Source of the DNA: Deltaproteobacteria bacterium
GTDB lineage: Bacteria; Desulfobacterota; Desulfobacteria; Desulfobacterales; Desulfatirhabdiaceae
NCBI GenBank assembly: GCA_016219185.1
Contig: JACRBZ010000054.1
Location: forward strand, 1-64,000
Direction of reading: 5' to 3'
DNA: 64,000 nt
A program made the position numbers and the translations under genes. The notes below the pieces were generated by a model. That model was not told the origin of the DNA, ran no database searches, and saw nothing but the letters and a program-made list of their open reading frames with translations. This document shows positions 52,527-62,100 of the stretch, one piece after another (the first letter of the stretch is position 1; every line of letters starts with the position of its first letter).

Positions 52527-53234
52527 ATGCAGACCTTACCATTTGGAACCACACAGGCTCAGGCGCAGGTTCAAGTCAACCAGTTTATCCGGAGCGTTTA
52601 CAACTGGATGGCGGCCGGATTGGCACTTACGGGCGCGGTGGCGCTTTATGTCGCCAGCAGCGAGTCCTTGATTCGGATGATTTTCACGAACCAGATTTTG
52701 TTTTTTGGGCTGATCATCGGTGAACTTGGGCTGGTATTTTTCCTGAGTGCAAGAATCCAGAAGATTCAGGCTTCGACGGCAACCGGCTTGTTCCTGCTCT
52801 ATTCAGCATTAAACGGGTTGACCTTGTCGTTTGTGTTTCTGATCTACACCCAATCATCGGTTGCATCCGTCTTCTTCATCTGCGCAGCCACATTCGGCGC
52901 ATGTAGCCTGTATGGCATGAGCACCCAGCGGGATCTGACATCCATGGGAAGCTTTATGACCATGGGACTGATCGGCATTGTCATTGCATCGGTTGTCAAC
53001 ATGTTCATTCAAAGCTCCGGAATGAGCCTGATCATCAGCTATATCGGCGTTATCGTCTTTGTCGGACTCACCGCCTACGATACCCAGAAGCTGAAAATGA
53101 TGGCGCTGTCCCAACCGGCGGGCCTGGATGCAGGCGTTGTCCGAAAGGGCACGATACTCGGCGCGCTCACCCTGTATCTGGATTTTATCAACCTGTTCTT
53201 AATGCTTCTGAGGATACTCGGGGATAGAAAATAG
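52527..53234 (+). CDS. Bax inhibitor-1/YccA family protein
   Basis: 235-residue integral membrane protein with seven hydrophobic helices, the UPF0005/BI-1 architecture. Recognisable stretches are VYNWMAAGLALTGAVALYVA, TATGLFLLYSALNGLTLSFVF and the C-terminal GLTAYDTQKLKMMA and TLYLDFINLFLMLLRILG. Proteins of this type influence calcium leak or protease (FtsH) activity in other organisms; the role here is unproven. AGGAGG lies before the ATG. It is 90 bases downstream of the Tim44-like gene, probably in the same transcript. Confidence 0.88.
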   Translation: MQTLPFGTTQAQAQVQVNQFIRSVYNWMAAGLALTGAVALYVASSESLIRMIFTNQILFFGLIIGELGLVFFLSARIQKIQASTATGLFLLYSALNGLTLSFVFLIYTQSSVASVFFICAATFGACSLYGMSTQRDLTSMGSFMTMGLIGIVIASVVNMFIQSSGMSLIISYIGVIVFVGLTAYDTQKLKMMALSQPAGLDAGVVRKGTILGALTLYLDFINLFLMLLRILGDRK

Positions 53235-53251
53235 ATTAATAAAGGTATCCT

Positions 53252-53284
53252 GGCTGAAGGCGGAAGGACTGGCCGCCTTCAGCC
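53252..53284. terminator. bidirectional terminator between BI-1 and glmM genes
   Basis: GGCTGAAGGCGG (53252-53263) pairs perfectly with CCGCCTTCAGCC (53273-53284) around a 9-base loop in the 58-base convergent gap. A stop for both transcripts is likely although there is no T-run. Confidence 0.6.
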
Positions 53285-53292
53285 GGTCTGCA

Positions 53293-54642
53293 TCAAGCCT
53301 TTCCGATCGTGACCCGGACTTTTTCCGCTATTTCTTCGGCAAATGTCCGGGTTTCTTTTTGAGAGGGTCCCTCTACCATGACGCGACAAAGCGGCTGGGT
53401 CCCGGAATACCGGATAAGCACCCTTCCTTCATCCCCCAGGCGGGTTTCCACCTGTCCGACCGTATCCCGGATTCCGGCAACCGTCTCGATATCGGGTTTT
53501 TCACAAACCGGAACATTGATCAGTATCTGCGGAAAGACGCTCATGATCCCGGCCAGTTCCGAAAGCGGTTTTGAGGCGGATCGCATGGCTTCAATGAGCT
53601 GAAGCGCGGTGAGAATGCCGTCGCCGGTGGTATGCCGATCCAGAAACAGCGTGTGTCCGGAATCCTCTCCGCCCAGGACCGCGCCTTCGGATTTCATCAT
53701 CTCCATGACATGGCGGTCCCCCACCTGAGCCAGAAATAGGCGGATTCCCTGTTTTTTCAAAGCGATCTTAAGCCCCATGTTACTCATCACGGTTGCGACC
53801 ACCCGGCTGCCTTCCAGTCTTCCGGCCTGTTTCATGTGGACGGCACAGACAGCCAGGGCCTGATCACCGGTCAATACCCTTCCGGTTTCATCAACGGCAA
53901 TCACCCGGTCTCCATCCCCGTCAAAAGCAAACCCGGCATGGGCCTTGTGTTTCACGACCGCTTTCCGGAGGGCCTCGGGGTGCTGGGAGCCGCAACCGGC
54001 ATTGATGTTGACGCCGTCCGGTTTGTCGGACAGAACGACAATCTCGGCACCCAGTCGCGAAAACACATCGGGAGCCGCCTGAAATGTGGCACCATGGGAA
54101 CAGTCCAGAACCAGGCGAAGGCCATCCAGCGACAAATCCGGAACAGCGTTCACCAGAAAATTTCCATAATAATCCAGGGCATCCATGATGGCATCGCAGC
54201 GCCCGACTGCATGCGCGTTAGAATGCGGACCGCGCTGCGATTCCTTAAGAATTCGCTCTTCAAGTTCTTGTTCAGCGGATTCGGAAAGCTTGAATCCGTT
54301 TCCGTCAAACACCTTGATTCCGTTATCCGCATAAGGATTGTGAGATGCGGAGACAACGATGCCGGCGCAGGCCCCCAACTTTGCGGCAATGGCGGCAACT
54401 CCCGGGGTGGGCAGTACGCCGCACAGGCAGACATCGGCACCCATCGCGCAGAGGCCCGCGGCCAGGCCGCATTCCAACATGTCGCCGGAGATCCGGGTGT
54501 CCTTTCCAATGACGACACGCGAAGAGGAATCGGTTTTAAAACATGCTGCAATTGCCTTGCCGATCGCAACCGCCATTTCCGGAGTCATGGGATGTCGATT
54601 GGCAACCCCGCGAATGCCGTCCGTTCCAAACAATTTTTTCAT
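53293..54642 (-). CDS. glmM: phosphoglucosamine mutase
   Basis: 449-residue enzyme converting glucosamine-6-phosphate to glucosamine-1-phosphate for UDP-GlcNAc synthesis. Active-site Ser in VVSASHNPYADNGIKVF, metal loop FDGDGDRVIAVD, sugar-binding GGEDSGHTLF and phosphate-binding RYSGTQPLCRVM. AAAGGA lies before the ATG. The beta-helix protein upstream ends 11 bases before it, so both are probably one operon supplying UDP-GlcNAc to the envelope. Confidence 0.95.
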   Translation of the reverse strand: MKKLFGTDGIRGVANRHPMTPEMAVAIGKAIAACFKTDSSSRVVIGKDTRISGDMLECGLAAGLCAMGADVCLCGVLPTPGVAAIAAKLGACAGIVVSASHNPYADNGIKVFDGNGFKLSESAEQELEERILKESQRGPHSNAHAVGRCDAIMDALDYYGNFLVNAVPDLSLDGLRLVLDCSHGATFQAAPDVFSRLGAEIVVLSDKPDGVNINAGCGSQHPEALRKAVVKHKAHAGFAFDGDGDRVIAVDETGRVLTGDQALAVCAVHMKQAGRLEGSRVVATVMSNMGLKIALKKQGIRLFLAQVGDRHVMEMMKSEGAVLGGEDSGHTLFLDRHTTGDGILTALQLIEAMRSASKPLSELAGIMSVFPQILINVPVCEKPDIETVAGIRDTVGQVETRLGDEGRVLIRYSGTQPLCRVMVEGPSQKETRTFAEEIAEKVRVTIGKA

Positions 54643-54653
54643 GAAGATTCCTT

Positions 54654-55922
54654 TTAAGTATCAGACGCCACGCCAGTTGCCAGCAATGGGAATATCCCCA
54701 TGGCTTCTTTAACGATGCGATCTATCATTCCCTGAAGCCAGGCTGTTCCGGTTTCGCGCTGTTTTTCTCCGACACCCTGAATCACGGAAATATAGTGCTT
54801 TCCCCTTTCGTGAATTCCCTGATGGACAGCCTCCAGGAAATTCTCCCGAAAGCCGTCATTTCCCTGCCAGGTTTTGAACATCGGAAACAGCCTTTCAAGC
54901 TGAGCGCAGTTATTAAAGATCTCGCACTGACGATTCGCCTGGACGGTCTGGGGCTCGCCGGATACCGGCAAGCTCCGGCAATAGGCCAGCAGCCGGGCAA
55001 TGCGTTCCTGAATCGCCGTCTGAAGGGTTTCCTTAAGCCCTTCAAAAAGTTCCTGGGTAAAGTCCTGACCCACAAACTGTAACCGGACATGGGCATACCA
55101 CTGTCTGAGTGCCATCAGATTGGCGATATAATGGATGTTATTGACCAGGATGCGTTTCAGGGTCAACTGCATCCCTCGAGTATACGCAACATTCGCGCTT
55201 CTGGCGCCTGCCTCCTGAATCAGGCGATCCGGCCTCAGCTCGTCCTTGCGGCATATCGAACCCGCAGCAAGCACGGTTCCGTATTCAAGCCGGCAGGGCC
55301 CCACAAGCCCTCCCTGGCCCCCTAGAAAAATGGGGGTTTGATTCAGCATGACCCCCCTGGGAACATCCCCCAGCAAAGATGCCGTTGCCTTATCCTGATT
55401 GGGCGTGAAATTGAAATGAATGTAAGAGCTGCCCACTTCGCTATGATTCTTCCGACTGGTTCCGCCGGCCATCAGGCAATCGCAAAAATTGATCAGGCTG
55501 CCAAGCGTGACAAAGGGAAACAGGATGGTCTGCTTCAGCGCAACCGTGTGCGCGCCGCTCGCCTGTTCTTCCATAATGGTCCCTTCTCTTACATGGGCGC
55601 CTAATCCCATGACAACATCGTCCAGGAAAACCGCCTTTCGGAAAAACCCGCCTTTCAGCTCAACCCGGGGCCCGATGCAGCAGTTCTCCACCGTAACCGG
55701 CCCTTCATACCCCAGTTTTGCACCCGGAAGGATGAGCGTTTTATCGCCATAAATCCGGCAGCCGGGATAGAGGATGACCCCTTCGCCGGATATCCGCTTC
55801 AAATCGACTTCTTCTCCGATATCCACGGTATCGGGGCAATGAATTTTCACCCCTTTTTCCATGAGCTGGTGCGCCTTCGATGCCATTCTGAGTGCCTTTC
55901 CCGTATCACAATGGGTTGTCAT
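54654..55922 (-). CDS. GlmU-like left-handed beta-helix protein
   Basis: 422-residue protein with N-terminal hexapeptide-type repeats (VILYPGCRIYGDKTLILPGA and EGPVTVENCCIGPRVELKGG, cut by loops) as in the acetyltransferase half of GlmU, and a C-terminal helical domain of about 170 residues not found in GlmU. No nucleotidyltransferase (uridylyl) domain is seen. Located directly before glmM, it is likely to act on glucosamine-phosphate or UDP-sugars, perhaps as the acetyltransferase step or a regulator. The start at 55922 is weakly supported; ATG 55886 is an alternative. Confidence 0.7.
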   Translation of the reverse strand: MTTHCDTGKALRMASKAHQLMEKGVKIHCPDTVDIGEEVDLKRISGEGVILYPGCRIYGDKTLILPGAKLGYEGPVTVENCCIGPRVELKGGFFRKAVFLDDVVMGLGAHVREGTIMEEQASGAHTVALKQTILFPFVTLGSLINFCDCLMAGGTSRKNHSEVGSSYIHFNFTPNQDKATASLLGDVPRGVMLNQTPIFLGGQGGLVGPCRLEYGTVLAAGSICRKDELRPDRLIQEAGARSANVAYTRGMQLTLKRILVNNIHYIANLMALRQWYAHVRLQFVGQDFTQELFEGLKETLQTAIQERIARLLAYCRSLPVSGEPQTVQANRQCEIFNNCAQLERLFPMFKTWQGNDGFRENFLEAVHQGIHERGKHYISVIQGVGEKQRETGTAWLQGMIDRIVKEAMGIFPLLATGVASDT

Positions 55923-56112
55923 TTGATTCCGCTACTATGTTCCTCTCTATATCGGAAAACCTTTGGCTCTGCCAGATATTTTTAACGATTTTCGCAGTAA
56001 AAACACATCGTCTTGTAACGCTTTTTCCGGATATGCCTTTCATCGGGTATTGCAAATAAAACCTGAAAAAGGGTATATAGCTCCATCATCAACCTTTTTC
56101 GAAGAAGAATTC

Positions 56113-59100
56113 GTGACCCGATTGAAAAATTATTCCCCTATTGCTGTTGTGTCAATGGCCGGTGTTTTTCCCGGCGCATCCACCCTGGACCAGTTCTGGC
56201 GTAACATCGTTGAAAAAAAAGATGCTTGCGGGGATATTCCCGAAAGCAGGTGGGTTGCACGTCCCGCGGACATGGTATCTTCCCGGCCCGCTCTGGACAA
56301 GGCTTTTCACCGACGCGGCTGTCTGATCCGGGATTTTGATTTTGATCCCGATGGGTTTGCCATTCCCGCGGACAGTTTGCGTTCCCTTGATCCGATGGTT
56401 CACCTGGTACTTCATGCCGGGAGGCAGGCCTTTTCATCATTTCAGTCCGCTTCCATTGAAAAAAATCGCATCGCTGTCATCCTGGCGGCAATCGCGCTTC
56501 CAACAGAGGCATCCTCTCGTCTGGCGCAAGAGATCCTTGGGGAATCCTTTAAAAACGCCCTGTTCCGGAAAAGCCCGCACCCTTTATCCCCCCTGACCCG
56601 AAATCAATGCCAGGCCAGCCAAGTCACGGCCCTTCCCGCCGCTATTCTGGCCCGGGCGCTGGGACTTTACGGCCCGGCCTTTACCCTGGATGCAGCCTGC
56701 GCATCGTCCCTTTATGCCGTAAAGCTGGCCTGCGACATGCTCAGCGCCCATCGCTGCGATGCGGTTCTGGCCGGCGGGGTGTCCCGGCCCGACTGTCTGT
56801 ATACCCAGGTTGGTTTCAGTCAGCTCAGGGCCCTGTCGCCATCCGGACGCTGCGCGCCGTTTGACGCCTGGGCAGACGGGCTCGTGGTCGGCGAGGGCGC
56901 AGGGCTTCTCGTCTTAAAACGGCTGGAAGATGCACTGAAAGACGGCGATACCATATCTGGCATCATTCGGGGCATCGGACTATCCAATGACATGCGGGGA
57001 AATTTGCTGGCCCCGGATACCGAAGGACAGGTAAGGGCCATGCAGGCGGCCTACCAGGCTGCCGGGTGGGGCCCATCGGACGTGGATATCATTGAATGTC
57101 ACGGCGCCGGAACGCCGGTCGGGGATGCCACGGAGCTTCAAAGCCTGAAACTGCTGTGGGAAAACACCGGGGCGAAATCCGGCCGGTGTGCCATCGGCTC
57201 CATCAAGTCCATGATCGGGCATCTGCTGACCGCAGCCGGAGCTGCCGGAATGATCAAAACCCTTCTGGCCCTGAAGCACCAGATCCTGCCGCCATCCTTG
57301 AATTTTACCGCGCCTGCCGAAAACAGCCCGCTTCATGGCAGCCCGTTTCATGTCCAGACCCTGGCCGAACCCTGGCATCGCAGGGATGCCAGCATTCCCC
57401 GGCGCGCGGCAATCAGCGCCTTCGGGTTTGGCGGCATCAACGGACACGTTCTTCTGGAAGAATGGGCACCGGATCTTTTCCCGCCCGCTGCTTCCGACTC
57501 AGCGCAAAAGACCCGTAAGGTTCAAACCCGAGCTGACGGATATCAAACGACGAATGACAGACGACGGATGACGGAAACGACAGACTGTCATCCGGCATCC
57601 GGCATCCGGCATCCGCCCCTGGATATCGCCATTGTCGGCATGGATGCCTGTTTTGGAAGCTTTCAAACCTTAAGAGACTTTCAGGAAGCGGTTTTGTCCG
57701 GAAAACCCGGTATCCGAAAGCGCCCCGAAAGCCGCTGGAAAGGCTGCAATCCGATTGCCGGCCTGCTTCTGGATTTTCCGGAACTTCCGGGCGGATACAT
57801 CGAGGAGATCACGCTTGAACTGAGTGATCTGCATATCCCTCCCAATGAAATCCCCGATATCCTGCTCCAGCACCTTCTCATGCTGAAAGTTTCCCATAGG
57901 GCAATGATCGATGCCGGATACACGTCCCGAAAGCTCCGGCCCCGCATGGGGGCTGTCATCGGCATGGGCTTTGATATGGAGGCTACGGATTACCATGTCA
58001 GATGGAGCCTTGGCAATTCGCACGAAACTTGGCTGAAACAGGCCGGCCTTTCCCTGGATGACGCCCAAAAAGCCGCCTGGCTGAAATCCCTGAAAGATGA
58101 TTTTGGCCCGGCCCTGAATGCTCCCCGGACCCTTGGGGCCCTGGCCGGCATCGTCGCAAGCCGGGTTGCGCGGGAATTCGGCCTGGGCGCTCCTGGCTTT
58201 ACGGTTTCCGCGGGTAGCGCCTCGGGCTTCACCGCTCTTGACATTGCCGCGCGTCTGCTTCAGCAAAACGAAGCCGACGCCATGCTGGTCGGGGCCGTGG
58301 ACATGGCAGGCGACGTGCGCAGTATTCTGATCGCAAACGGCATCAGCCCCTTCTCGCCCTCCGGCAATATTCGCCCGTTTGACAGATCCGCGGACGGCAC
58401 CCTTCCGGGCGAAGGCTCGGCAGCGGTGGTACTCAAACGGCTGGATCGGGCCATGGCGGAAGGCAACCGCATCTATGGCGTCATCAAGGGCGTGGGCTCT
58501 GCCTGCGCGGGATCTCCGGATGGCTACAAATCATATTCCCAATCGCTACGGCAAGGCCTGGATGAAGCCGGGGTATCGCCTTCATCCATCGGTTTATTTG
58601 AAGCCCACGGCAGCGGCCATCCCGATGAAGATCAGCTTGAAGCAAGCGCCCTGAATACCGTGTTTCAGGACGATGCGTCCTGCGTGGCGATCGGTTCGGT
58701 AAAATCCGTCATCGGACATACAGGCGCCGCAGCCGGCATGGCTTCCCTGATCAAGACCTGTTTATGCCTGTATCATGAAATTCTTCCGCCGCTTACAGGC
58801 TTTACTCAGGCCCCCGATGGCATGTGGCCTGAAGCCCATCATCACTTCCCCGGGTTTCCCCAGTACTGGACAAGAAACCGGCAGGATGGACCGCGAAGGG
58901 CCTGCTGCGCAGCCCTGACAGCAAATGGGACTTGCAGCCATGTAGTTTTGGAAGGCCATGAAACCCCTTTATCCTTAAAAATTGCGACATCCGCCGACCG
59001 GGAGCGACGAAAACCACTTGGACACACTGTCAGCGGACTTTTCATCGTCGAAGGTACTGACAGGGGCGCGCTGATCAGCGGCCTGAACCTGCTGGACCAA

Positions 59101-62100
59101 CATATTCAGCAGCAGACCCCGTTTGAGCAGGCAGCCGGATCGTGGTATCGACTGCATCCGCTGTCAATCCAAAACCCTTATGCCGTCAGCATGATCGCGG
59201 AAACGCCAGAACAACTCAAAGCCCTGATCGCAGACGCCCGGCAGGCGGTGTCATCCGGGACCTCCCGGCGCATCAGCGGCCGATCCGGCATCGTTTATAC
59301 GCCCCAACCCACGGGAATATCCGGAGATATCGCCTTTGTATTTCCAGGCTCCGGAAATCATTATGTGGGCATGGGAAGGGCCCTGGCCGTTACCTGGCCC
59401 GAACTTCTTCGCCAAATGGATGCGGAAACCCCCGAGCTGAAAACACAGATGGTCCCGGCCGCCTACGTTCCTTTCAGGCAATCCTGGGCTTCCGGATGGG
59501 AAACCGAGGCCATGAGCGCCATTTCAGCAGATTCCCTGATCCCGATCTTCGGCCAGGTGGTTCACGGCAGCGTCATGACCCGTCTGATCAAAACCTTTGG
59601 GATTTCCCCGCAGGCGGTGATCGGTTACAGTCTGGGGGAAACCGCGGGCCTCTTTGCCCTGGGTGCATGGCCGGATCGCGGGGAAATGCTGTCCCGGCTG
59701 GCCGAAAGTTCCCTGTTTCACACGGAGCTTTCCGGCCCCTGCAACTCGGCCCGGAAAGCCTGGAATATCGCCCCATCAACGCCTTTTATCTGGAAGGTCG
59801 CTGCGGTAAACCGGCCTTCAGACGCCGTCAAAAGCGTATTGACCATGTTTCCCCTTGCCCGGCTCCTGATCGTCAATTCGCCGGAGGAATGCGTGATCGG
59901 CGGCAACCAGCCGGATGTTGAAGGAGTCATCGCCGCATTAAAATGCGAAGCCGTCTACCTGGATGGCGTTGTGACGGTTCACTGCGATGCGGCCCTCCCC
60001 GTCCGGAAAGCTTACCGCGCCCTGCACCGGTTTCCAACCGTTCAACCCCGAAACATCCGGTTTTACAGTTGCGCGCTGAACCGTGCGTATGCCCTGAATA
60101 CGGAAAGCACGGCCGATTCCATTACCCGGCAGGCCATGTCGGGATTTGATTTTACCAAAACCATTCATCAGGCATATGCGGACGGGGTCCGTATTTTCCT
60201 GGAAATGGGGCCCCATTCAAGCTGCACCCGGATGATCGCCCGCATCCTGGAAGATCGCCCGCATCTGGCAATTTCCGCCAGCTCCCGAGGGGAAGACGAG
60301 GTCGTCTCCATCCTGAAACTGCTGGGAACCCTGGCCGCTGAACGGATTTTTATCGACCTGGAGCCCCTTTACGGCGAGGCGACTTGTCCGGATTCACCCC
60401 TAAAAGGCGGCCGCCAACAGGTTCTTAAAACCGGAGGCAACCCTTTCAGCCCGAAATTTCCGCAAACGCCCGTGATCCCGCCGACATCGCCCCTGGATTC
60501 CGATGGATTCATCAGTGCGCGCAAGGACCAAAAGAGCGACGGCAGCGGCAATTCGGCATTCCCGAAACCCGGAACAAAAAACATCGATGTCCCTGCTTTG
60601 TATCCACCGGATATTCAGGAAGCCGTTGTCCGGAACGCAGGAGCCACTGCCGATGCCCACGCCTCATTTTTGAGATTTTCAAACGCGCTGAGCCAGGACT
60701 TTGCCGATGGATTCGCGCTGCAGACCCGTCTTCTGCGGCACCAACTGACACATGCATTTACGGATGACGGTCAGCAGACGACCGCAAGCCCCGATCCGCA
60801 CCTTCACACACGCGCCCCCATCCCGACTTTTTCCGGATCACCACGCATCGCCTATCCCCGATCCCTCTGCCTGGAATTTGCCATCGGATCCGCGGCAAGC
60901 GTTCTGGGACCGGAATTTAGCGAAGTGGACACCTATCCGGCCAGGGTCAGGCTTCCCGACGAACCCCTGATGCTGGTGGACCGTATCCTGAGCGTGGATG
61001 GCAAAAAAGCTTCCCTGGGTCCGGGACGCGTGGTGACCGAACATGACGTTGTCCCCGGAGCCTGGTATCTGGACGGAGGCCATGCGCCCGTGTGCATTTC
61101 GGTGGAGGCGGGCCAGGCAGACCTTTTCCTCTGCGCCTATCTGGGCATCGATCTTCAGGTCAAGGGCCAGAGGACTTACCGCCTGCTGGATGCCGCGGTT
61201 CAGTTCCATCGCGGGCTTCCGGAGCCCGGAGATGTTATTCGCTACGAAATCGAAATCGAGCGCTTCGTCCGTCAGGGGCAGACCTGGCTCTTCTTTTTTC
61301 ACTTCAAGGGATTTATCGGAAGTGAGCTTCTGATCACCATGGAAAATGGATGCGCCGGTTTTTTTACCGAAATGGAGGTCAAAAACTCAGGCGGCATCAT
61401 CCTCACGGAATCGGAGCTTCAGCCCATACCCGGGAAAATTCCCTTGGACTGGCAGGAGCTGGTTCCCCGGTCCGTGGAAACCTTCTCGGACAGCCAGGTT
61501 GACGCCTTGAGATCCGGAAACCTGGCCGCGTGTTTCGGGACGCATTTCAGCGGTATTTGCCTTTCAGAATCCCTCTGTCTTCCCGGCGGCAGAATGCGTC
61601 TGATCGACCGGGTGCTGGCCCTGGATCCGAATGGCGGACGCTACGGCCTGGGAATGATCCAGGCCCAGGCCGATATCCATCCGAAGGACTGGTTTTTGAC
61701 CTGTCATTTCATGGATGATCCGGTCATGCCGGGAACCCTGATGTATGAATGTTGCGCCCACGCCCTTCGCGTGTTCATTCAGCGCATGGGCTGGGTGAGC
61801 GAGACGCCCGGCGTCTGCTATGAACCGGTTGTGGGGGTCCAGAGCATCCTGAAATGCCGGGGACCGGTGACTCCTCAAACCCGGAATGTCGTGTACCAGG
61901 TCGAAATCCGCGAACTGGGCTACGCTCCGGAGCCTTATGTGATCGCCGATGCCCACATGTTCGCGGACGGCCATTACATCGTCATGTTCCGGAACCTTTC
62001 TCTTAAAATGACCGGCATCACGCGCCGGGATATCGAAACCTTCTGGCAAAACCGCCTTCAACCTGCAAGTGAAAACATTCAGTCTTCCCAGCCCGTTCGC

